This document shows positions 1 to 11,471 of a stretch of 37,826 nt of DNA, in pieces. Position 1 is the stretch's first letter. The number at the start of each line of letters is the position of its first letter. Both the position numbers and the translations under genes were made by a program. Source of the DNA: Hyphochytrium catenoides (taxonomy: Eukaryota > Sar > Hyphochytriomycetes > Hyphochytriales > Hyphochytriaceae); assembly GCA_900088475.1 (NCBI GenBank), contig FLMG01000355.1:1-37826 (forward strand), in the 5' to 3' direction. The notes below the pieces were generated by a model, which worked only from the letters and a program-made list of their open reading frames with translations, searched no databases and was not told the origin of the DNA.

Positions 1-83
1 GTGATGTCTTTGCCGCTGAAAGCCTGTGCTATGGTCTGTTGTATGGGCTGGCGGAAAGTAACTTCGCGGAGGTGCTAAAGTAG
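1..83 (+). CDS. possible 3' end of an unidentified gene entering from the left
   Basis: From base 3 a frame reads 26 residues (beginning DVFAAESLCYGLLYGLAE, ending NFAEVLK) to two consecutive TAG codons at 81-86. The composition (alternating small hydrophobic and acidic residues, no rare-residue runs) looks like real coding sequence and the tandem stop is a plausible gene end. The fragment is too short to name a family, and no splice acceptor can be judged because the window starts here. It could also be a chance frame. No function is assigned. Confidence 0.35.
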   Translation, partial: DVFAAESLCYGLLYGLAESNFAEVLK

Positions 84-916
84 TAGTCATGATCTCGCCG
101 AAACGCGGAGGTACGCCTATAAGGTAACGACCTGCTGCTCCAAAGTCACGATTCCATGTGTTAGAGGGCCTCAGAGAAGTGCCAGCAGCCTTTAGTATCA
201 ACCACCCTTATAGGTGGCGAGGGCAACGTGGTCTATTAACATGAGAGTATGTAATGACACTGCGGTCTCCTCAAGATGCCCTATGCGCACTCATATCCTC
301 TGGATCTGAATTGGCCTTTGAGAAGAAAAAGTCCTCTAGTTTGTGCGCGATGGAAGGACATAGAAATACTATGCTTACTTTAGAGTGCAGCCATCAGGAG
401 GAAAGGTAGGTATCAAGCTTGTCATGCTGCTCTTTATCGCCCTACTACGAGTATGTATCGAGAATCCCAAGAAATCTGATCCTCAACGGATCATCACTCT
501 GTTCATTGGAGATGAATGAAGAAACAGAGTTGACATCAAAACTCGAAGACACGTACCCCTAATGAAGTGGGTAATCTGGGTACGGGGGTCAATGGCTTCG
601 CGAAGGGGCGGGTGAAAATAAACCCTAAATAAAGAAGAACTAACAGCTAACCCAGATAATGAGATCAATTGAGATGATAACTAATGCCTGTTGACTGGAA
701 AGGGTAAATGGGTAAATCGCTAATTCCCATACTTCCACCGCCCGATGTGCTCGCCGCTTGCGCTTTCACGGCGCCTAACAAAAGAGCAAGGTAGTTCTCA
801 AGCCTGTGGGATCTGATAGAGCTGCAGACTGAGCTTCATCTCTGAGTCCAGATCATTTTCTATGTCAGTGGTCTTTCTAGTGGCGGCTTGGACTCATCAA
901 TAGGAGCTACCGAAGA
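84..916. other. intergenic, nothing recognised
   Basis: About 830 bases between the possible gene end at 83 and the LYR-protein start at 917. Only short frames occur, with no recognisable motif, and I saw no tRNA-like cloverleaf, tandem repeat or mobile-element terminus. It should contain the upstream gene's 3' UTR and the promoter of the LYR gene. No promoter element was recognised. Confidence 0.5.
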
Positions 917-1598
917 ATGGCCTTTCGCTCTGCAGTCAAGAACCTTAACAGGGGCAGACCCCTTCCTGAGCTGAAGGCTAACCCCGCCGTTGTGCTATAC
1001 AGACAATGTGTCAGGTATCTGAAGTGCGAGTGGTGTCCAAATAACCGATGAAATCAGTTCTAAACTCTTGAATGAATGGCTAATGTTGATACAGGAGTGT
1101 ACCCAGGGTCCTCACGCTGTATGATATAAATATGGACCCGGCTGAGGCGCGGAAGGAAATTCAGAAGCTGTTCCGCGTGAACGCAAGTGTTAAGAGCGAA
1201 AGAGCAATTGACACGCTGCTTGCCAAGGGAAAATTGGAGCTGGAGGAAGTGTTAATGCAGTGGAAAACCAGACATCACGTCGTGGTAAGGAGTGACATCG
1301 GTTATAGGGTCGCTTGTAGGTTGGACTCACTTAGTTTTCGCGAAAAAAGGCGATGCTAAAGCCTGAAGAGGCCATGAGCTCGGCGCAAAGACGGAGGCTG
1401 TTGGAGGATACTGGCGATCAGTTCTCGGCACCTGATCGGCAGCTCGTCATTTGGCAGCTGATCAACGAAGGCAAGACTGATTTCAGCGAAGAGGCTATCC
1501 GTAAGAAAGCAGCAGACATGGTCGACGCTGGAGAAATATTTGCGATTGATCCAGAGTGCTTCAAAGCTAAGATCGGGCAGACTACAATCGCAGGCTGA
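917..1598 (+). CDS. LYR-motif (Complex 1 LYR family) protein, 3 exons
   Basis: Assembled from three exons, 917-1014, 1107-1284 and 1335-1598, with GT-AG introns of 92 and 50 nt. The phases agree: two bases plus one complete an Arg codon at the first junction, and the second is phase 0. The product is about 179 residues. Exon 1 encodes an N-terminus with several Arg/Lys and few acidic residues, compatible with a mitochondrial presequence, then Leu-Tyr-Arg at residues 27-29. Exon 2 encodes the typical LYR-family second helix (RKEIQKLFRVNASVKS) with its conserved Phe, then the helix containing IDTLLAKGKLELEE. This spacing resembles LYRM5/ETFRF1-like members. LYR proteins are small mitochondrial adaptors that bind acyl-ACP and assist assembly of respiratory or Fe-S enzymes. 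Exon 3 adds about 85 Lys/Glu-rich residues beyond the usual domain, which I do not recognise. The subfamily is undetermined. Confidence 0.75.
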
Positions 1599-3191
1599 GT
1601 GGTACCGTGGCTCACCAATCAGAAGAAGGCAAAATAAAGACATCGTAGGAACCCTAAAGGATCATATCTAGTGCTTGTGCCTAAAGTCAAGGGCATCTTC
1701 CTTCCAACGGCGCTGCGGACAAATCGGCTCTTGGCGTCGATCGGTGATTAAACTCTCGTTCGTGCAACTTCTTCTTTCTAGTCATTCATGTCTGCTATGT
1801 CTGTTAACAAGTCGTCATTCGTTCATAGTGTTAGTAATTTGAGCACAGCAAGGGTTATTGATTCCCTTGCAATGGGGACGCGGAGAGCACAGCTCATTTT
1901 GGCCGTTCATAAACACTGTGACATCGTCGCCACGGAGAGCCCGCAGCGTGACTACCAAAGATAGCAAACAGGGAAGTCTGCTCTGTTTCTGACCTACATC
2001 GGCCACAACCACCGTTGGTGATTGGCTATAGAGCTTTGGAGCTGGCTAGCGATCCTCAACCTGACGCATGCTTCACAAATCACAGCCAACAAATCCCAGA
2101 GGGCCTTCAAACTTTCAGAAAAGAGCCTGATGGGAGCTCAGCCAACCGCACACTGAGAGCCAGCAAGAACATGAAGTATATCATTATTAAAAATGCATTG
2201 ATTGGGCTATCGACGCAATCAGGGGGCAGTGCTGAGCCCATTGGAGTTTAATCAAGCTAGTATGTGTGCTTGGACAGGTTTGGCGAGACTCGTATGTGAG
2301 CATATGGAAAGGAATGTAGGCCGCTTTTCGACAGCTTTTTTGTTCCTGTGCTTTGGAGATTGCATAGCATCTTGGCGGCGACAGGGTAAACAATAACAGC
2401 TGCTACTAATAGAAGGAAGCGTCTCAGCCATCGAGGGCTTATCTATAGATACGGCGAGGTCAAGGTACTGAACACTCTAGGTGCTGCCAGGTCGAAGTTT
2501 AGATAGGGGAGGAAGCGTACAGCCTGGCGATCGCGGAGCTGGAGCCTTTTGTCGGGCAATGGAGTACGTGCTCATTTAGTAGTCTAGAGGGTCCATAAAC
2601 ATTGTACTACCTGTACCACACCGTAGGGTTTCCCAAGCTGTTGTGCCACTATTCCATAAACCTCGAGGCGACAGCCGAAGCACACATTGAGAGCTCTGAC
2701 TATTGCTTTGTCACAATGATGATAGATTGTCGCACACCATCGTCAATCTTCTATGACTAGCTCTATGACTGTATCTTCTTGGCGCTGTCCGCCCTTCATC
2801 GCGCAACCTGACCATTTGATGGCTTGATCGAAGGATTTGGAGCTTTTCAGAGGAGACTCCATCTCTTCAATCTTCGTTGTCACGAATAATCTCTGCGCAA
2901 GGTGTATATGTCAGGAATAAGAGAGGGGCCTGTTCTGGATAGAAATGGTATGATGATGGTTTTATCCCGACTTGGTACAGTCCTTGGAGTAGAGTGAGGG
3001 TTCTGATTCTTATGATGTGGTGAGGAGTGAGATGAGGATCGGGCCGCAGAGCGCCTTGCCTCGGGTGTCACACACCTTCACTCTCCTTTTGCATTCAGGA
3101 CAGTTTGCAAGTTCCGTCGAAGTCAATAGCTCAAGGCTCCTCTTTCTGCAGAGGCGCAGCGCTCCTCGTCAAGAAAAGTTACGTTCGGAAG
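1599..3191. other. 1.6 kb with no recognisable gene
   Basis: Short frames occur on both strands (for example 2015-2251 +, 1815-2012 - and 2880-3071 -). None has a recognisable motif, convincing flanking splice sites or protein-like composition. A small direct repeat (TCTATGACT twice, 12 bases apart) lies near 2750-2770. The right end must hold the 5' region of the DUF885 gene, and an upstream coding exon for that gene cannot be excluded. Confidence 0.4.
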
Positions 3192-4979
3192 ATGGAGACA
3201 CTGCAGGAGCTTCTTGAGCGGCTTGCGCCGAGCTTGAGCGGTGTAAAGGCCACAGCCGAGGAGGCTTTCCCAAAGGAGTTTGAGAATGACCCAATCGTGA
3301 AGAAAATTTGGGACCTCTATGCTGTGGCCTACGAAGTTCAGCAGTATCGGGGTCCGCTGGGGGCCACCATGCTGTCGGACTATCGTTACAATGATCGTCT
3401 CCCCGACCTCAGTATGGAGGCGCATCTTCAGTCAATCCAAGAGCTACAGTCCCTACTGGCCGAAGCCGAAAAGATTGACGCTGAGGCGGTACCAGCGTCG
3501 CAACGTCAGAACTTCCTTTTTCTCAAGGAGATGCTGGAATTAGAGCTCCTTAGGGAGAAGTTACCTTCGTCTAGGCTAATACCTTTGAGCCACCTATTCG
3601 GGCTTCACACTTTCTTCCCTCAGCTGGGCCAATTTCATCCTCTCTCCTCTAAAGAAGACGGAGGCACATTTATGAAGCGGATGCATGCTTTCCCAAAGCT
3701 TATAGAGCAGATCATCGCGGCCTTCCAGGAAGGTGTTTAGGAAGGCTACACTCTTCCTGCCTTCTCTATTGAACAGATCATCGTGCAAGTCAACGACCAG
3801 CTAGTGCCTGTTGACGAGCTAAGTCTCTATGCTGCAGTTAAGGGCAAACTTGCTGCAGTCAATATTGATGACGAGGACTTTCGCCTTGTCCTCAGTGATG
3901 AAGTGCAGCCTGCTTACGCTCGATTGAAGGAGTTCTTGCAGAATGAGTATATCCACCATGCCCGCACAACGGATGGAATCAGCTCTTTCCCCTTGGCCAA
4001 AGAAGTGTATGACAAAGAGCTGCGATATTACAGCTCACTACCATACTCCTCGGAGAAGATCCATCAGATGGGCTTATCCGAGGTTGCGCGTATCAAGCAA
4101 GAGATGGAGGGCATCAAAGCGCAAGTAGGCTTCAATGGTACTCTTTCTGAGTTCATGGATCACCTCAAGGAAGAGCCAAAGTTTGTACCACCAAGCGGCG
4201 AATATATTGTGGAGGAGTACAAGCGGATCCTGAAGCTGGCGGAGGACCGTGTCAAACCGTTCTTCGGCTTGATGCCCAAGGCTTCTTACGATGTAAAGGC
4301 CATTGAGCCCTTTAGAGAAAAAAGCGCTCCGCCTGCGCACTACTTCCCACCTGCCCGGGATGGCTCTCGTCCTGGTTTGTTCTATGCAAACACCTACAAA
4401 CATGAAACAAGGCCCACATATGTGATGGAGTCTATTGCACTCCATGAGGCAATTCCAGGGCATCATTTCCAAATTGCCATTGCACAAGAACTTCCTGGTC
4501 TCCCTCGTTGTCGCACTTTAACTCAAGGTTTCACCACCGGCTACATTGAGGGGTGGGGACTGTACACAGAAAGGCTGGGATTGGAACTCGGATTTTATAC
4601 AGATCCTTACCAGAACTTCGGACGCCTAGTGACGGAGATGATGAGGGCAGTACGATTGGTCGTTGACACCGGCATCCACTCGATGGGCTGGACGCGGGAG
4701 AAGGCCCTTGAATACTTCATGGCCAATTCCGCTATGGGAGATACCGACGCTAGGAACGAGGTGGACAGGTACTGCGTGTTCCCGGGGCAAGCAGTCTCTT
4801 ACAAATGCGGTGATATAAAGATCTGGGAGCTTCGGAAGTACGCAGAAAATGCCTTAGGTGACCTCTTCAAAGTCTCTGAGTTCCATGACGTTGTGCTAGG
4901 CGTAGCATCAGTGCCTCTGCCAATACTGGAAACTACTATTCACGAATGGGTTAAGAGGAAGCAGCAAGACTCCGCATAA
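3192..4979 (+). CDS. DUF885-family putative metallopeptidase with an internal TAG
   Basis: A single-exon frame of 596 codons including the internal and terminal stops, which is the usual DUF885 length. The first ATG in frame is at 3192; an upstream exon with a targeting peptide is possible. N-terminal family signature: DYRYNDRLPDLS near residue 65. Catalytic-type motif HEAIPGHH is at residues 418-425 (bases 4443-4466), followed by GYIEGWGLYTERLG, whose Glu is the likely further metal ligand. The C-terminal GDTDARNEVDRYCVFPGQAVSYKCG region is also typical. The family is mostly bacterial and is thought to be zinc-dependent peptidases; the substrate is unknown. Codon 183 (3738-3740) is TAG between QEGV and EGYTLP, where homologues continue without a gap, and both sides stay in the same frame. 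It may be a pseudogene, a sequence error or readthrough; no phase-compatible GT-AG intron removes it. The TAA stop is at 4977-4979. Confidence 0.85.
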
Positions 4980-5808
4980 ACAACCTCTTCCCCATGTAGC
5001 TAGTAAGCTCCTTTATTATGTTGGTAACGAAGGAAGACTTAACGATGGAGCATATTTTGCATCCAAGGTCGACGTTCGTAATGCTAACTATTCGCGACGG
5101 TTTGTGCCGCGGGGGATAATGATCTGTGAGTCCAAATAGCATGCAGCAGCTTTCGCGAGAACACGGTCGTAAGGCTAATACTTCTTATATAAGACCTACG
5201 ATCTTTCCTTGGGCAGCGAGGTGTTGTCTGAGCTGTGAGTGCAACGCAGAAAACACAAAATCTTTCACAAGTATCATGGCACTACTTACCTTTACTTGAT
5301 CTGGACTCTCTTCTCTTCACCGTTAGCTCGCTTCAGTCACTCATCGTGCTATCATCTGATGAGTCTGGCAGCTGTCGGAGGAGAGACAACAAGAACTCTC
5401 GATCTCTCCAAGGAAGCATCTTGCCTTTCACCAAGCTTAGCAAAAAGGCAAAATGATTGCTTGGGCTTGATCTTGACTTTTGACAACTTGACAACATAGA
5501 ACAAGAGGCTAAGCTTTTCCGTTAGGGGCTGAGGGGTTCAGATTATCTATCCGTTAGCGGCTAAAGGCCAGGTTGCCTTGAGGGCGGTGATCCAAAGATG
5601 TGATGATGTAATGATGTCCTGCAGATCCAAACTCTTGCAAACTCTCCTTCCCTTGCTCTCGTGCTGCGCTGCGCGGTGTCTCTGGTGAGATACTCTTCTA
5701 GCTACTCTTCCTCATCTCTTCATAGTCAGCAGAGAAGCCAGAGCTTCTTTACGGGGTGGGATCTGTTTAAAGATTTATCCTCGTAGTTCATTTAGCCCCA
5801 TTGGAACC
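4980..5808. other. intergenic between DUF885 gene and EMC1
   Basis: 829 bases holding the DUF885 3' UTR and the EMC1 promoter and 5' UTR. Two overlapping short frames at 5235-5499 have no recognisable features. An imperfect direct repeat of the form CCGTTAG(G/C)GGCT lies at 5519 and 5551. No RNA gene or mobile element was seen. Confidence 0.4.
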
Positions 5809-8800
5809 ATGAGGGCCATCGTGTGGTACTGCTGCGCGGTGATTTGGGGCAGCGCTACACCTCTCAGTCTCGCTTTGTACGCAGATCAGGCTGGACAGTT
5901 CGACTGGCTACAGAGATATGTAGGCCTTGTGTCAAAGGCAACCTATGACGATAAGAGGACCTATGTAATGACGGAAAGCAACGTCATAGCATCATTGAAG
6001 TCCAAAACCGGGGAGATTCAATGGCGACAAGTTCTACCTGAAGGTCTGTAAGATTGCAGGGATATTCTGCCGCATTTGCTGAAGTCGTGTCTGCAGGAGA
6101 TCGAGTGAACGATATTGGCCTTTGTGGAGGCGGAGTTCTCTCTGTCTCCGGGTAAGTGGATGTTTGCTTTGCTGGCCGCATTCGAACGACCAAGTCTGAT
6201 TATATCTTAAGGAGGAGGTTCATTCGAGGATGGAGTGCTAACGAGGGGAAGTTACAATGGGAGCATGTCCGAGGATCTGGTGACGGATTGGCCCGGGTGG
6301 CAGTTATATCAGATAATGAGGCGCTAGCGGTATCAGGCAATGAAGTGTCATTGGTCAATTGCAGAACAGGGGACATTAAGCGATCCACTACGTTGGGAAC
6401 AGATAAGGGGGTGACTGAAGAGATGGTCTTTGAGAAGGTAAGTGAACTCATTGACTCCCATCTGGCCGGCCTAAGCGTCTTAGTATTTGCGATGAAGGGA
6501 ACTGAAAAGGTCCGCTTCCTGAGCCGTGAAGGCAAGATCGTGCGGGTTTTCAGCCTGGATCTTGCAACGTGGGAAAAGAAAGAGGAGACATACTTTTCCA
6601 ACAGTAGAGATCAATCGTTACCTACTACCTACCTGAAGAGCAGCAAAGGTTCTTATTCCATTACATTGGTGCAACTATCCCTATAGTCGTTGAAAGTGTT
6701 TGTTGCCCAGGTTCTTCAGGCCCATTTCTTACACAGCTGGCGAAGGACGGCACCCTTGACGTCGTCACCCTCCAGACAGGCAAAAGTTATTCTTATGGAC
6801 TGTCCAGCTTCACAGATTCCAAAGCCTCGCCTCAACAGTTGCTCTTCCCTGCACCCTCGCAGCACAACACAGTAGGAGCTTTTGTGGTGGTGGATGAAGA
6901 ACAAAATGCCCATCTTGCCTGCCTGAATGACGGCGGAGTCCCACAACACATTAAGACGGAGAAAGGAGTAGAAACGGCTGCTGTCGGGGCTGCTACCCTA
7001 GAGACTGAAGGTACTTCACTCACTGGTCAGGCCCGTGATTTCGGGACATCGTGGTTCTTTGATTTGCCCTACGGTCTTTGTAGTTCTGATAGTATTGTTA
7101 GCAACAAGGCAGGGCGGATAGAGACCCCAGGTTGCTTCTGTATATCTCTCTCTTTCTGAGAGACGGATGATGCCTGTCACACTTCTCAGTTCTCTTCAAC
7201 TATTCAACGCAACAGACGGAAAGGAGTTCATTGTATTTGCCTACAAGTCTACGAAAGGGAGTTTTGTTTTGGAGCTTATCGCTATGGATTCTCTCACGAG
7301 TAAGTTTGTCGACCAATTGGTGCTTCCCGCGGTACCTATGACCGTTGTACCTCCGTTGGGTTACACACCTGCCATGGCTAACGACCGCTTCAGTTGTCCA
7401 GACTTGGAATATCAAAGATGGGTTGTCTGATACCGTGGGCCTTCTTAATGTCTTCGCCCAGGTAAGTCTACCACCCTCGCCTGTCCCAGTTCCAGAAACA
7501 GCATCTTTCAGGACTTGGCAAATTAGATTGTTTAGAAATGTCAAGAGGAGACTTCTTAATGTAGCGTTGTCGGTACAGGTCTTCACTCGAAAAGGCGATG
7601 GACGCATCGCCTTCAGGGCGTTAGTCCTGGAAAGGGATCACAGGACCATTGCTGTCGAGAAATCCAAGCTGATGTGGACCAGGGACGAAAGTCTGGCTTC
7701 CATTGCGAAGGTAGGAGCTCCAAAAATGAAATCAGCATCTGAATTAGGCTATTGAAGTTGAGCTACTTGAATAACGAAAGCGAAGAGAGGGGTATGCTGC
7801 GGGACAGTACTTGTGTCCTGAGCCAGCGGTGGACTAGAGCTGAAAGTACAACGGCCAGACAGCGCGCTTGGGACAGAGAAAATGAAGTGGGCATGGAGAT
7901 CACATAAGAGAAGTCTGCATCCACCGTAACGGGTCTAGTCCACGTCTTTGAACGAGATTGTTTGCCATTGCTGTTAGGTGGAGTGGATTGGCCTCTCAGA
8001 GCACGTGGAAGAGGAGACATTTGTGCACATCCCTCCCTTTACCGAGCGCTTGAAAGTGCAGCTGCACCACTTGCAGAGTTTGGGTCGGAAGCTGCTCGAC
8101 CCTTCAAGCTTTACTACAGCATTCACTGACAATAAACACTACTTTGGATTTGATAAGGTAGGGCCCTTCAATAGCGGCATTCTCCGTCTTGGATTTACAC
8201 CTCGTTGTCCTCACCTAAGCTGTGAGCCATCTCAATACCCGTTGACCTTTCCTTTTCCTTCTGCAACCGTTCCTGGGGTTCTCCCATATTGGTGTGTCAC
8301 TTGCGAAACCTCAGGCGTCCGAAGATGGCATATTTTTCTCAGAAATCTCTGTTGGTGCTTTATACAATGCAGGTCATTGTAGCGTATACTTCTACGGGGA
8401 AACTGTTCGGGATAGAGGCATCTACTGGCTCTATTCTTTATCGCGAGCAATATCCTCCCCATCTTCAGCTTGTACCAAGGAGGAGGATGCCGGGAGGAGG
8501 GGAGGTCGCGGAACTCTTCCTTTTATCTTCTTCAAGCCTCTTTGTCATCAATGGGGAGACCGGAAAGGCAACGAAGAAAATAAGTTTGGGACAAGGTATG
8601 TGGTGGCTAGGAGAATGGAACCTGCTTTCGGTCTTCCAGGCTTAAGTCTTTAGAATCCTTCTGGAGGTGCTAGGCTAGTCTATCTTGCATCCAGCGAGGT
8701 GCTTACTTCTTTGTCCCTTCGATGTCTACGACGCTCGTATGTTCAGATTGCGACCAAGTCCTTCTGTTCCCGCCGCACGCACCGTCCGCCGGGATGGAAG

Positions 8801-11073
8801 GATATATTGAGAAGATTCTTCTCCTAGTTCAGGAAGGAGGACGAGTTGAACTCTTTCCGGATACTGACAGCTCCAGACTTCTCATCGACGAACACATCCG
8901 GTCCAGGAGCGGGCTTGGTATGACCTTGATTTGATCTAGCTTGGCAGAGCAGTTCCACAGTCTTGCCCCCTCGAGCGTATTCGACGTGCTACCAATTTCT
9001 CTTCCTAACTGAGACATCTCTATTGCCTCCAGGTGAGATAATGTACTTCCACAAGGTTGATAGGGCAGCTAAACGGGTGGTGGGTTACGCCATCAAAAGC
9101 GTGAGGAAGGAGGTAGGCCGAAACTTACCTTGTACTGCCCTGTTAGCCGATACCTGCTCAGGAGAATCTGCTACAGCCATGTAAAAATCTCTCGTTTCGT
9201 CCTCGATTCTGTCTAACTTACCGTGCTGACTTACTGTGCTTAAGAACGAGAAGGAGATCTTACTTCCTGCCACTTCTCTTGCCTTAGCAGCTAAGGGCCA
9301 TTGAGACCTGGACGGTGGCCTTTGATTCGAGCGAAAAGGTCATCGCCACCTCGTCTAGAGCAGACGAAGAGGTGCGTCGTAAAATTGTGTATGACCTCTC
9401 TACCTCCACTGGTCATCTACATGGTCCTTTGTCGCACGTAGGCCACGCACTGTCCAACTCCTATGTTATGCTGGCTTCTCACTTCAGCTTCGTTGTCCTG
9501 TTTTCCCTTACCTTTCCCTCGGTCTGACTTCATCCTCATCCCTTTCGCTCTGGTTGCAGGTGGTAGACTCTCCAGTAATGGTCCTTGGAGATGACAGCCT
9601 GCTTATCAAATACCTGAACCCACATATGATTGCCGTCGCAACGCTCTCTGAAGGGGAACGTGGAGGAAGCACTGAAGTGCAGGGAGCGAAGCACAATCGC
9701 CGTCTCACACTTCATATACTGGACTCTGTAACTGGGAGGATCCTGCATCGCGTCTCTCATGTGAATGGAGCCGAACCGTGCACAATTGCTCAGGTTTGTA
9801 TGTGCGGATGTTCTTTTGCTTCACTTTTTTGCAGAGAAAGGCAACAGCGCTAAAGGTGCCATTGTCGCCTGCATTTGGGGCCCAGAGCGATTATGTTTCT
9901 GTAAAGCCGCTCCATTGCCATCTTTTGTATGTACTAAGCAGTATGCATTCATCCTTCTGCTTACAGACCGAGAACTGGTTTGTCTATTCGTTCTTCAACC
10001 CTGCAACCAGTCGAACAGAAGTGGCCTCTGTGTCTTTGTATGAGGGTATGATCGGAAAGAGATCTCTATCTCCCTGGAGAAGCCCGAAAGTGGACCACAC
10101 ATTTTCGTCGTTCAACTCTTCCGTTCCAGTCGTCCTACAGAAGACATTTGCATTTCCAACCGGGATCAAGGTGAGATAGATATCTGAGACCCCTCCCCTG
10201 TCCAACATATTCTGCTTAGGGTTAGGAAAGTCGTGATCGCTCCAGTCCCTGATCCCACCCCTTGATCTCATTCTTCTTCGCTTTATTGTTGCAGTGCATG
10301 GCGCCGACCATCACCGCCAAGGGCATTACTACCAAAAGTCTTCTGGTGGGGCTGAGCACAGGACAGATCCTCTCCATGGATCGCCGTTTAGTTGATCCAC
10401 GCAGGCCCATTGGGGACCCATCTGAGGATGATCAGAGGTAAGACTAGCCGCTCGCATGGTACTGGCAGCGGCCGAAAAAGTGGGAGATCAATGGTAACCG
10501 TGTTTTTTTGGAGAGGATAGTGTGTAAGAGCGGCATGAAATTTTTCCGCCTAATGAGGAGATAGAAATACCACTGCTGACCAGACTCTTCCAGCGAGGGT
10601 CTCCTCAAGTACTCGATCTACGTACCCATGATCCCTACCGCCGTTGTCACCTACAATCAGACGATTGAAGGACTTCGAGGGATCAAGGCTACCGGTATGT
10701 AAATAGATTGTGTCTGAGCTGATTTCGAACGCTCGTACCCATGCTGTGACGTACTGTTCCTAACGTTCGATGTCTCTCCTCTATCGCGGCTGATGTTGCA
10801 TGGATTTATTTGGCAGGGATCAAGTGTATGTTCTTGTCAGTCCCCACACTAACTCTCACTCTTCCAGGGGCTAAGCTGGAATCCTCTTCGCTGGTGTTCG
10901 CGTACGGTCTTGACCTCTTCTTCACGAGAGTCAACCCTTCCAAAACATTTGATCTTCTTTCATCAGACTTCAATTATCCACTGCTGGTAGCCCTCACGGC
11001 GGGCCTCTTCATAGCACAACTGATAGGAAAGCATATGGTACAGCAGAAGAAGCTTAAGACAGCCTGGAAGTAA
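5809..11073 (+). CDS. EMC1: ER membrane protein complex subunit 1, multi-exon
   Basis: EMC1 is the large subunit of the ER membrane protein complex, which inserts tail-anchored and multipass proteins. Exon 1 begins with a signal peptide followed by ADQAGQFDWLQRYVG, the hallmark mature N-terminus, and a PQQ-like beta-propeller start (VIASLKSKTGEIQW). Exons with checked phases: 5809-6043, 6097-6151, 6212 onward, 7579-7710, 7978-8157, 8373-8595, an exon ending 8917, 9033-9112, 9291 onward, 9560-9793, 9967-10170, 10295-10438, 10594-10694, 10868-11073. Boundaries at 6440-7560, 8600-8760 and 9794-9966 remain uncertain. Family landmarks include KLMWTRDESLASI, FGFDKVIVAYTSTGKLFGI, SLLIKYLNPHM, TENWFVYSFFNP, ITTKSLLVGLSTGQILSMDR, the DUF1620 segment, a C-terminal TM helix near 10975-11035 and a basic tail. 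TAA stop. It ends convergently with COPB1. Confidence 0.93.
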
Positions 11074-11471
11074 GGGCAAAATAGGGAAGCTTTGTACATG
11101 CTGACTAAAGAGAGACGTCGATTAGCTCCACGTCGGCGGTTCAGATTTGAGGGATGTTGAGAGGTGGAAAGATGTCTCCACAAGGTCAGGGTACACAAAC
11201 GGGAGAAGGGAGAGCTGGTGTGGAAACCAGAGTGCCAAGATGACGTGAACACGCAAGCAAGAGGAAGGAGACAGTTTCTTGTGCCTGCTTTAGGAAGAGC
11301 GGAGGCCTGGGCACTCCAGATGTTGTACCAGGGTCATCTAATTGCGTTTTGCAAGTCAATCAAGGTTATTCACAAAAGATCCTTGTTATCCACGCTAGTT
11401 AAGCGCACTTCTACTCTCTTCCTGGTCGGGCCTTCTCTCTTTTTCGTCCCCTTAACCTAAACTTTTCTCAG
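11074..11471. other. convergent intergenic region, EMC1/COPB1
   Basis: 398 bases between two converging stop codons; it holds both 3' UTRs. A frame across 11164-11460 (+) starts inside it but shows no recognisable motif. I could not place a clear polyadenylation signal. Confidence 0.5.

Noticed and set aside
3733-3776. A GT...AG segment that would remove the in-frame TAG of the DUF885 gene
   Set aside because: It is 44 nt, so splicing would shift the frame, and it would delete the well-matching EGYTLP segment. The reading frame is already continuous across it.
4074-4487. 137-codon open frame antisense to the DUF885 gene
   Set aside because: It lies wholly opposite well-supported coding sequence and has no recognisable motif.
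5235-5499. Overlapping short frames upstream of EMC1
   Set aside because: They are out of frame with EMC1, lack motifs and lie where the 5' UTR and promoter are expected.
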